Of a stretch of 6,491 bases of DNA, positions 1 through 5,685 are shown piece by piece (the first letter of the stretch is position 1; every line of letters starts with the position of its first letter). Source of the stretch: Chloroflexota bacterium (GTDB lineage Bacteria > Chloroflexota > Dehalococcoidia > JACPPY01). Under the pieces are notes generated by a model. The model made no database searches. It saw nothing but the letters and a program-made list of their open reading frames with translations, and was not told where the DNA came from. Where the stretch lies: assembly GCA_016189825.1 (NCBI GenBank), contig JACPRR010000102.1, positions 1 through 6,491 on the forward strand. Direction: 5' to 3'. Both the position numbers and the translations under genes were made by a program.

Positions 1-1587
1 CAGTTGGATATTGCTCTGGCGAAGGCAAGATATGCTGAGAAGGCCAGGGCCATCGAGCCCTTCATCGCTGGCGCCAAGGGAACAGAAGCCGCCGCAGGGC
101 AAAAAGCCGGCGCCCTGCGGTTCGTCAACGCGCGCCACCCTTTGCTCACCGGCGAAGTTGTGCCCCTGTCCCTCAACCTGGGAGACAAATACCGCGTCCT
201 CGTTATCAGCGGCCCCAACACCGGGGGCAAAACCGTTGCGCTCAAGACGATCGGGCTGCTCGCAGTGATGGTGCAGGCGGGGCTTCCGGTCCCCGTCGGC
301 GAAGGCACATGCCTCCCGGTGTTTGACAGTATCTTCGCGGATATCGGTGATGAGCAGAGCATCGAGCAGACGCTATCAACGTTTAGCTGGCATATGGGGA
401 ACATCGTGCGCATCATCGAAGGCTGTACGGGAAGAAGCCTGGTGTTGCTTGACGAGCTTGGCACGTCCACCGACCCAAGCGAAGGCATTGCCCTGGCGCG
501 GGCGATCCTCCTCCACTTCTGCGACAGGGGCGTGATGTCTGTCGCCACAACTCACTACAACGATCTCAAGATAGCCGCGCAAACGACCCCCGGGATGCGG
601 AACGCCTCGTTCGATTTCGACCCTCAGAGCCTCAAGCCTACCTATCACCTCACGTTCGGTGTGCCGGGGTCGAGCAACGCCCTGGCGATCGCCGCGAGGC
701 TCGGCTTGCCACAGGAATTGATCCTCACCGCAAGAGAGATGCAATCTAAGGCTGCCTGGGAAGTCGAAGCGGTATTGCGTGACCTGACGGCAGAAAGACA
801 GAAGGCGGCGGAGCTTCGGGCCGATCTTCAGCGGGCAGCGCAGGAGATGGAATCGAGAGGAGTGGCGTTCGAGGCTGAAATGCAAACGCTCCGTGAACAA
901 GAACAAGCCTCGTTCCGAGAAGTGAAGACCAGGTTGTTCCGGGAGGCGGCCGATCTTCGCCGTCAGATTCGCCTGGCGTCGGCCGAGCTCAAGAAAGCGA
1001 CATCGAAGAAAGCGGTTGAGCGCGCCAGGAGAACGATGGCAGCTTTCCATGAAAGACTCTCTGCCGACAATCTTTCCGTGGAGACGCCCCTGGCGCAGAA
1101 GAAGGCTCCCGCCATGGCCGCGGTGGAGCCGCTTTCCGTGGGAGACCGCGTCTGGCTGGGTGACGTCGGCGTATGGGGGACAGTCACCGCGGCTCCCGAC
1201 CCGGAAGGCCAGGTCGAGGCGCAGGTAGGCAATGTGCGATTGAAACTGGACAGCCAGGAAGTCGAAAGACGCCCGGAGGAAGGGGAACAGGCCCGACAGT
1301 TCGCCGTGGTACGCAGGGGGTCACGGACCGGGTTGTCGTCGCTGGAGCTGGATTTGCGGGGAAGGCGAGCGGAGCAGGTCGAGCCCGAGCTGGACGCATA
1401 TTTGAATGAAGCATTCCTCGCTCACCTGCCTGAGGTACGAGTGATTCACGGGTTTGGCACGGGCGCCGTCCGCCAGATCGCCAGGGACCTCCTGGCGACC
1501 CATCCCCTGGTGAAATCATTCCGCCCCGGCGGCAGAGGCGAAGGCGGCGATGGCGTTACCATGGTTACCCTCTCGGTGCGGTCGTAG
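1..1587 (+). CDS. mutS2: Endonuclease MutS2 (ribosome-splitting/anti-recombination ATPase), 5'-truncated by the window
   Basis: The reading frame is open from base 1, so this is the C-terminal 528 residues of a protein that is usually about 780. Counting the first codon as residue 1, the MutS-type ATPase shows Walker A GPNTGGKT (71-78), the STFSWHM loop (126-132), Walker B LVLLDE (147-152) and TTHY (183-186). A long charged helical stretch, probably coiled coil, follows (about 243-353), then a small beta-rich KOW-like segment (about 378-421). The C-terminal Smr domain has LDLRG (450-454), HGFGTG (483-488) and GGDGVT (515-520). The coiled coil and Smr domain separate it from mismatch-repair MutS. 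In B. subtilis MutS2 splits collided ribosomes; in Helicobacter and Thermus it is reported to suppress recombination. All key motifs are intact. The next gene begins 20 nt after the stop, so co-transcription is likely. Confidence 0.96.
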   Translation, partial: QLDIALAKARYAEKARAIEPFIAGAKGTEAAAGQKAGALRFVNARHPLLTGEVVPLSLNLGDKYRVLVISGPNTGGKTVALKTIGLLAVMVQAGLPVPVGEGTCLPVFDSIFADIGDEQSIEQTLSTFSWHMGNIVRIIEGCTGRSLVLLDELGTSTDPSEGIALARAILLHFCDRGVMSVATTHYNDLKIAAQTTPGMRNASFDFDPQSLKPTYHLTFGVPGSSNALAIAARLGLPQELILTAREMQSKAAWEVEAVLRDLTAERQKAAELRADLQRAAQEMESRGVAFEAEMQTLREQEQASFREVKTRLFREAADLRRQIRLASAELKKATSKKAVERARRTMAAFHERLSADNLSVETPLAQKKAPAMAAVEPLSVGDRVWLGDVGVWGTVTAAPDPEGQVEAQVGNVRLKLDSQEVERRPEEGEQARQFAVVRRGSRTGLSSLELDLRGRRAEQVEPELDAYLNEAFLAHLPEVRVIHGFGTGAVRQIARDLLATHPLVKSFRPGGRGEGGDGVTMVTLSVRS

Positions 1588-1607
1588 GAAAGGCGGCGGT
1601 ACTGGCA

Positions 1608-2384
1608 ATGTCAATGCAAATGCGCAGGAGCGTCCTCTCCAGGCGGAGGACCTTGCGCCTGCTCGATAATCTGGCTGCCAGCCAGGTAGTAAGTACTACC
1701 ATGTATTTCAGGGAGGGCTCCGACCCAGCACAGCTCGAAAAGGTCATCCGGCTCGTGTCCGGCCTCTCTTCTGCCCCCGAGGGATTCGCGGCGAGCGTCA
1801 GCAACTCCCATACCGGCGGAGCCGTTTTCTGGGGCCGCGACCACGGCTACCTGGTGATCCCGCCCTTCCCGGTCACGGAAGACATGGTCTCAAGCGGCGC
1901 CGACGTTGCTGCCCTGCACACGCTGGTGGACAGGGAGCGCCTGATCGGCCTCATAATCATCAGGCTCGGAGAGTATGCGATCGGCGTGTTCAAGGGAGAA
2001 ACAATGTTGGGGAGCAAGGTGGGCACCGGCCTGGTACACGCCCGGCATCGCCAGGGAGGGTCTTCAGCCCATCGCTTCGAGAGACACCGTGAAAAGCAGA
2101 TGGAGTCTTTTTTCACCCGGGTGTGCGCCCACGCCCAGGAGCAGCTCGGCCCATATCTGCGAAGCCTGGACTACCTGGTCTATGGCGGTGAACGCTACAC
2201 CACTCTCTCCTTTCGCAGCCAGTGCCAGTTCTTGAAGTCGGCTGATGACCGGGTGCTCCCGACCCTGCTCGACATACGACATCCGCGGCAGGCTGCCCTG
2301 GAATCAGCGATTGAAAAGGTGCTGTCGAGCACTGTAATTGAATGGGCTGACGACCCGGTAGCAGCCCCACCGCAGCCATCTTGA
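1608..2384 (+). CDS. acVLRF1 family release factor-like protein (bacterial Vms1/ANKZF1 relative, putative peptidyl-tRNA hydrolase)
   Basis: A 258-residue soluble protein with no signal peptide or membrane segment. The core (about 112-245) matches the actinobacterial/chloroflexal VLRF1 family as I recall it. A strand pair reads IGLIIIRLGEYAIGVF (113-128), then SKVGTGLVHARHRQGG (136-151), RFERHRE (156-162) and a GGER turn (193-196), with LDIRHPR (221-227) near the end. VLRF1 proteins are eRF1-domain-like; eukaryotic Vms1/ANKZF1 cleaves peptidyl-tRNA on split 60S subunits using a GxxQ glutamine. Here the loop after the two glycines is SSAH (152-155), so the position where relatives have Gln seems to be Ala154; the only nearby Gln is Gln149, before the glycines. 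It is therefore either an altered enzyme or a non-hydrolytic factor. Starts at 1608, 1614 and 1620 are all in frame; only a purine-rich stretch at 1587-1599 serves as ribosome binding site, so the exact start is uncertain. Confidence 0.83.
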   Translation: MSMQMRRSVLSRRRTLRLLDNLAASQVVSTTMYFREGSDPAQLEKVIRLVSGLSSAPEGFAASVSNSHTGGAVFWGRDHGYLVIPPFPVTEDMVSSGADVAALHTLVDRERLIGLIIIRLGEYAIGVFKGETMLGSKVGTGLVHARHRQGGSSAHRFERHREKQMESFFTRVCAHAQEQLGPYLRSLDYLVYGGERYTTLSFRSQCQFLKSADDRVLPTLLDIRHPRQAALESAIEKVLSSTVIEWADDPVAAPPQPS

Positions 2385-2408
2385 CAGAGCCTTCATCAAG
2401 CCGATAAA
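2381..2408 (+). promoter_or_regulatory. Possible sigma70-type promoter before the alanine dehydrogenase gene
   Basis: A perfect -35 hexamer TTGACA (2381-2386) overlaps the stop codon of the preceding gene. It is followed after 16 nt by GATAAA (2403-2408), which matches the -10 consensus at four of six positions. Transcription would begin near 2415, leaving a leader of about 40 nt with the ribosome binding site. The -10 is mediocre and such pairs occur by chance, so this is tentative. Confidence 0.33.
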
Positions 2409-2437
2409 GTCATGCGACCGGGGACGCCACCACCCTT

Positions 2438-2445
2438 GAAAGGAG
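2438..2445 (+). promoter_or_regulatory. Strong ribosome binding site that fixes a GTG start
   Basis: GAAAGGAG lies 10 nt before the GTG at 2456. This supports GTG rather than a later ATG, and the N-terminus it gives (MPTLILTAKDV) aligns with the usual start of the alanine dehydrogenase family. Confidence 0.75.
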
Positions 2446-2455
2446 CCATCCATAC

Positions 2456-3418
2456 GTGCCCACGCTCATACTCACAGCGAAAGACGTCAAAGAATTGATA
2501 GACATGCCAGAAGTAATCGAGGTGGTGGAGAAAGCTTTCGCGGACTGGGCCAACGGGAAGGCGGCCATGCCCCCTAAAGCCTATGTCCAGGTGGAGCGCG
2601 GTGACTTCCGGGCCATGCCGGCCGCGATCCCGGGCGGAGCAGGATTGAAGTGGGTCAACGTTCATCCCGACAATCCCTCGCGCAACCTCCCCACCGTCAT
2701 GGCGATTCTGATCTACAACGACCCCTCAACTGGCTATCCTCTGGCCATCATGGATGCTACAGAATTGACCGCATACAGGACTGGGGCAGCAGCCGCCGTG
2801 GCATCCAAGTACCTGGCGCGCCGCGACTCTCGCACCCTTGGGCTCATTGGAGCCGGCCGCCAGGCGCACACACAACTCATGGCCCACCTGTCGCTTTTTG
2901 ACTTGCAAGAGGTCAGGGCATACGACCGCAGCCCGGCGGCAACCGATCGTTTGATCAAGGCATTCCCCAAGACACGTATCCGGGCCGCGTCCCTCGCCGA
3001 TGCGGCAGAGTCCGACATCGTGTGCACGGTGACCCCTGCCCACGAGCCCGTGCTGATGAAAGAGCATGTGCGCCCTGGAACGCATGTCAACGCCATCGGC
3101 GCCGATGCTGCCGGCAAAGAAGAACTGGACCCTTCGATCCTGAACAATGCGGTCGTCGTTGTCGACGAGATTGTCCAGGCGTCAAGATCAGGGGAGATCA
3201 ACGTGCCGGTGAGCAAGGGACTATTCAAAGTCGAGAGTATCTTCGCTACCCTCGGCGACATCGTTTCCGGCAAAAAGGTGTTTGAGCGGCGCCCCTCGGC
3301 GGTGACTGTGTTCGATTCCACCGGCGTGGCTATTGAGGATGTGGCGACGGCGAAACTTATCTACGAAAGAGCAAGGGCGGAAGAGCGCTACCATGCAGTC
3401 GATATGGTCGAAGCTTAA
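2456..3418 (+). CDS. NAD-dependent alanine dehydrogenase, ornithine cyclodeaminase/mu-crystallin family
   Basis: A 320-residue cytoplasmic protein of the ornithine cyclodeaminase/mu-crystallin superfamily. The family makes a mixed N- and C-terminal dimerisation/substrate domain around a central Rossmann fold. Visible landmarks are LKWVNVHP with Lys65, AYRTGAAAA with Arg108, the nucleotide loop GLIGAGRQAHTQL (129-141), AIGADAAGKEELD with Asp217 (aligned with the catalytic Asp of Pseudomonas ornithine cyclodeaminase) and FDSTGVAIEDVA (286-297). Length and wording throughout are very close to Archaeoglobus fulgidus alanine dehydrogenase as I remember it, including the MPPK, LPTVMA and GEINV segments. 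The likely reaction is therefore L-alanine + NAD+ + water to pyruvate, ammonia and NADH, reversibly. Ornithine cyclodeaminase or ketimine reductase activity cannot be excluded from sequence. It lies 71 nt after the acVLRF1 gene and is convergent with pfkA. Confidence 0.88.
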   Translation: MPTLILTAKDVKELIDMPEVIEVVEKAFADWANGKAAMPPKAYVQVERGDFRAMPAAIPGGAGLKWVNVHPDNPSRNLPTVMAILIYNDPSTGYPLAIMDATELTAYRTGAAAAVASKYLARRDSRTLGLIGAGRQAHTQLMAHLSLFDLQEVRAYDRSPAATDRLIKAFPKTRIRAASLADAAESDIVCTVTPAHEPVLMKEHVRPGTHVNAIGADAAGKEELDPSILNNAVVVVDEIVQASRSGEINVPVSKGLFKVESIFATLGDIVSGKKVFERRPSAVTVFDSTGVAIEDVATAKLIYERARAEERYHAVDMVEA

Positions 3419-3452
3419 AGTGCACCTGCCACGAGAGCTGACCCAGGGGATT

Positions 3453-4436
3453 TCATCGAGACAGTATGTAGGCCAGACGCAGCAGCGCGGTGTCAAGCGT
3501 CTTCTTGTTGGCTGCCACCTCTTCGAGCGGCGTCGCGCCGATGCGTCCATCCCTCAACCCGACAAGCACCCCGTGCTGACCTCTGGCTAGATGTTCCACC
3601 GCCGCCACACCCATCTGCGTCCCGAGCAGCCGATCGGCCGCCCCTGGGGCGCCCCCACGCTGGACGTGACCTAGAACGGTAATCCTGAGTTCGAATCCAA
3701 GCCGCTTCTGGTGACCGGCGAAATAGTGGCCCAAACGGTCGGCGTTGTACTTGGCTCCTTCAGCCACCACAATCATCGCATGTGGCTTGCCTCTTTCGTA
3801 GACCGCAGTCAGTTCAGCCGCTATCGCCTCGGGGTCAGTTTCTACCTCCGGGATGATGATGACTTCCGATCCCCCGGCTATCCCTGCCATGAGTGCGAGA
3901 TACCCGCAGTCCCTGCCCATGACTTCGACAACGAACGCACGATGGTGCGAGGAGGCGGTGACCTTCAGCCGGTCGATTGCCTCGAGCGCTATGTTCAACG
4001 CCGTATCAACGCCGAGGCATACGTCGGACCCGTACAGATCGTTATCAATGGTCGAGGCGATGCCGACCACAGGGAAACCCATTCGCATCAACTCAGCGGC
4101 GCCCGACTGCGAGCCATTTCCGCCGATGACGACAAGCGCATCCTCCCCATTGTCCTCGAGGACCCTCAGCGCTATCCGCCGGCCCTCGGGCGTCTTGAAC
4201 TCCGGACTTCGCGAGCTGCCGAGGATTGTTCCTCCCCGCTGGAGGATGCCTCCAACGTTCCTCGCCCCCAGTGGCACCACATCATTCGCTATCAGGCCCG
4301 CGTAGCCCTGGCGGACCCCGCTCACCTCCCAACCCTTGTCCACCGCCGCACGCGTGACTGCCCTGATGGCAGCGTTCATCCCCGGAGCATCGCCACCGCT
4401 GGTGAGAACACCGATCCGTCTTATCTTCGCCGGCAT
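3453..4436 (-). CDS. pfkA: 6-phosphofructokinase, ATP-type PfkA family
   Basis: A 327-residue protein on the minus strand, close to the roughly 320 of bacterial PfkA. It phosphorylates fructose 6-phosphate in glycolysis. Seen: SGGDAPGMNAAIRA (13-26), QRGGTILGSSR (66-76), GGNGS (105-109), TIDND with the catalytic Asp131 (129-133), SSHHRAFVVEVMGR with Arg166 and Arg175, GGSEVIIIPE with Glu191, AEG with Glu226 and LGHVQRGG with His257 and Arg260. Gly108, together with the absence of Lys before TIDND, points to ATP rather than pyrophosphate as phosphoryl donor. Two departures from E. coli are Asn107 where Asp103 binds Mg-ATP, and AS instead of PG before TIDND. An upstream in-frame TTG at 4481 would add 15 residues, but ATG at 4436 fits the family N-terminus, with a weak GGGAAG close by. 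The stop lies 34 nt from the convergent alanine dehydrogenase stop. Confidence 0.95.
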   Translation of the reverse strand: MPAKIRRIGVLTSGGDAPGMNAAIRAVTRAAVDKGWEVSGVRQGYAGLIANDVVPLGARNVGGILQRGGTILGSSRSPEFKTPEGRRIALRVLEDNGEDALVVIGGNGSQSGAAELMRMGFPVVGIASTIDNDLYGSDVCLGVDTALNIALEAIDRLKVTASSHHRAFVVEVMGRDCGYLALMAGIAGGSEVIIIPEVETDPEAIAAELTAVYERGKPHAMIVVAEGAKYNADRLGHYFAGHQKRLGFELRITVLGHVQRGGAPGAADRLLGTQMGVAAVEHLARGQHGVLVGLRDGRIGATPLEEVAANKKTLDTALLRLAYILSR

Positions 4437-4503
4437 GCTTCCCACAGCACACTCCAAGAGGATACTAACACTAAGTTGCAATAGTCCGCATCATGTTCGG
4501 GAA

Positions 4504-4564
4504 GAGACCCTTCGACTTCGCTCAGGGTGACAAATGTGTCATTCCGAGCTTGTCGAGGAATCTC
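4504..4564. repeat. Imperfect inverted repeat, likely copy of a dispersed intergenic palindromic element
   Basis: Arm one (4504-4532) and arm two (4537-4564) face each other across a 4-nt loop. When arm two is reverse-complemented they share GAGA, TCGAC, GCTC and TGACA in the same order, with mismatches and one length difference between. The wording (CTTCGACTTCGCTCAGGGTGA and ATTCCGAGCTTGTCGAGGAA) is one I recognise from intergenic regions of many draft bacterial genomes, including Chloroflexota. There it yields false proteins containing RQARNDTFVTLSEVEGS, and exactly that string is encoded here on the minus strand. It has no coding capacity and resembles a REP- or MITE-like element. Copy number cannot be judged from one window. 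Confidence 0.72.
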
Positions 4565-4674
4565 TCCTACGTAACAGTTATTTGCGCAACCTGGTACCAA
4601 TACCATCCGTATGGCATGCCTATTGTAGCACTGAAGCCACTTTCCCATCTGTGACCGGTCTGCGCCAGGAGGCG

Positions 4675-4686
4675 ACCGGCGCCGGT
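4675..4686. promoter_or_regulatory. 12-nt perfect palindrome in the promoter spacer, candidate operator
   Basis: ACCGGCGCCGGT is its own reverse complement and abuts the extended -10 of the universal stress protein gene, sharing its T at 4686. A related 8-nt palindrome, GACCGGTC, lies at 4653-4660, so the ACCGG half-site recurs 21 nt apart, about two helical turns. Position and symmetry suit a regulator binding site. No known regulator is assigned. Confidence 0.35.
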
Positions 4687-4694
4687 GGTATACT
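4686..4694 (+). promoter_or_regulatory. Extended -10 promoter element for the universal stress protein gene
   Basis: TGGTATACT fits the TGnTATAAT extended -10 pattern with one mismatch in the hexamer (4689-4694). No acceptable -35 hexamer lies 16-18 nt upstream, which is common for extended -10 promoters. Transcription would start near 4701, leaving a leader of about 42 nt. Confidence 0.5.
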
Positions 4695-4703
4695 GAAAGC
4701 ATA

Positions 4704-4723
4704 GGTGGCCCTCAGGTGCCACC
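4704..4723 (+). other. Leader hairpin close to the predicted transcript 5' end
   Basis: GGTGGC (4704-4709) pairs perfectly with GCCACC (4718-4723) around an 8-nt loop. With a start near 4701 the stem would form almost at the 5' end of the mRNA and end 8 nt before the ribosome binding site. It could protect the mRNA from decay or modulate initiation. There is no U-tract, so it is not an intrinsic terminator. Confidence 0.4.
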
Positions 4724-4742
4724 ATATGCACGAAGGACGGCC

Positions 4743-5630
4743 ATGTTTGAAAGGATTCTGGTGCCGCTCGATGGCTCCGACCGGGCTGAGTTCGCCATCC
4801 CTTATGCCGTCGCCATTGCCGCGAGGTCCTCAGCCGAGGTCATTCTCGTCGGAGTGTCCGAGGCGAGGGAGGAAAGGCCCCAACTGTACCAGGCATACCT
4901 GGACCGGGCAGTGTCGCGCGTCCAGGAGGACCTGGCAAGAAAGGGCTACCGAGGCCGCGGCATACGAAGCTCGGTGGTCACCGGCAATGCGGCAGCCGAG
5001 ATTCTCCATGTAGCTTCGCATGAGGATGCCGGACTCATCGCCCTTTCAGGGCGCGGAAGCACCGGGCAGTCGCAATGGCCTCTTGGGAATGTAGCGTCAA
5101 AGGTGCTCCAGTCATCATACATTCCGGTGCTACTGGTGAAGGGACCTCATGCTCCAGGCGACGGCGATAGGCCGCCAATCAGGAAGATACTCTTGCCCCT
5201 GGATACCTCGGAGCCCGGCGCAGCCGCGGTCCCGTACGCCGCGGAAATCGCCCGCCTCTTCGGGGCGTCGGTCGTGCTCTTCCACGTCGAGGCGCCGCCT
5301 CGCCCCTGGCTGATTGCGCCCGGAGTTGAATTCGCGTACCTGCCTCTGGTCACGCCCGGAAAGCAGGCGAAGCAGATTCTCTCCCACATTGATTACCTGG
5401 ACCAGGTAGGCGACTCCCTGCGCCAGAAAGGCATCACGGTCGAACGGGACGCCGGCGCGGGCCCCCCGGCGGCTGTCATCCTCCAATACTCCAGGTCGAA
5501 CGAAATCGACCTGGTGGCGCTATCGACCCACGGACTATCCGGCGTCGCCGAGTTCGTCTATGGTGGAGTTACCGAGAAGATGCTGCAGGCGGGTGACGTG
5601 CCGGTACTCGTTGTGCGTCCTGGAAGGTAG
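4743..5630 (+). CDS. Tandem-domain universal stress protein (UspA family)
   Basis: A 295-residue cytoplasmic protein made of two Usp domains. Domain one (about 1-134) opens with FERILVPLDGSDRAEFAIPYA and closes with YIPVLLVKG. Domain two (about 147-293) opens with IRKILLPLDTSEPGAAAVPYA and closes with DVPVLVVRP. The ATP loop of the family is G-2x-G-9x-G-S/T. Domain one has SGRG (102-105), nine residues, then GN (115-116); domain two has STHG (261-264), nine residues, then GG (274-275). Both therefore keep the later glycines but replace the first Gly by Ser and the final Ser/Thr, so nucleotide binding may be weakened. An in-frame ATG at 4725 and a longer frame from 4716 exist, but ATG at 4743 follows GAAGGA by 5 nt and starts exactly at the family N-terminus. 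Usp proteins support survival under stress; the specific role is unknown. The phosphoribosyltransferase gene follows after 55 nt. Confidence 0.93.
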   Translation: MFERILVPLDGSDRAEFAIPYAVAIAARSSAEVILVGVSEAREERPQLYQAYLDRAVSRVQEDLARKGYRGRGIRSSVVTGNAAAEILHVASHEDAGLIALSGRGSTGQSQWPLGNVASKVLQSSYIPVLLVKGPHAPGDGDRPPIRKILLPLDTSEPGAAAVPYAAEIARLFGASVVLFHVEAPPRPWLIAPGVEFAYLPLVTPGKQAKQILSHIDYLDQVGDSLRQKGITVERDAGAGPPAAVILQYSRSNEIDLVALSTHGLSGVAEFVYGGVTEKMLQAGDVPVLVVRPGR

Positions 5631-5685
5631 CGTCGCAAGGCCGCTGGAGTGTTAGACTTGAATCGAGGGAGGTCATGAGGTACCT

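Larger units (their letters stand above)
4437..4742. other. Divergent intergenic region between pfkA and the universal stress protein gene
   Basis: These 306 nt hold no credible gene. From the pfkA side they contain a short A/T-richer leader (4437-4500) with no clear promoter for the minus strand. A long imperfect palindrome follows (4504-4564), then a series of short perfect palindromes (4582-4686), an extended -10 element (4686-4694), a leader hairpin (4704-4723) and the ribosome binding site GAAGGA (4732-4737). Divergent transcription from within the region is required by the gene layout. Confidence 0.85.

Noticed and set aside
376..1050. Long minus-strand open frame (224 codons) inside mutS2
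   Set aside because: It lies opposite a well-conserved coding region, shows no recognisable domain, and is expected from the codon bias of GC-rich DNA.
1..3418. Idea that alanine dehydrogenase is encoded here to supply alanine for Ala-tailing in ribosome quality control
   Set aside because: Tailing uses charged tRNA-Ala from the normal pool. The gene appears to have its own promoter and ribosome binding site, and adjacency in one window is no evidence of a link.
3400..3480. Bidirectional terminator between the convergent alanine dehydrogenase and pfkA genes
   Set aside because: Only short palindromes such as GTGCAC are present; no stable stem with a U-tract is visible on either strand.
4437..4481. 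In-frame TTG start that would lengthen PfkA by 15 residues
   Set aside because: The added residues do not match the family, while ATG at 4436 lands on the usual N-terminus a few residues before the first glycine motif.
3711..4484. Long plus-strand open frame (257 codons) opposite pfkA
   Set aside because: The minus strand carries a complete phosphofructokinase with all family motifs; the plus-strand peptide has low-complexity, shadow-like composition.
4421..4702. Minus-strand 93-codon frame upstream of pfkA
   Set aside because: Its middle is the translation of the palindromic repeat (the familiar RQARNDTFVTLSEVEGS string), it overlaps the pfkA start, and it has no convincing start site.
4705..5013. 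Plus-strand 102-codon frame over the universal stress protein start
   Set aside because: It is out of frame with the clear Usp reading frame and resembles no family.
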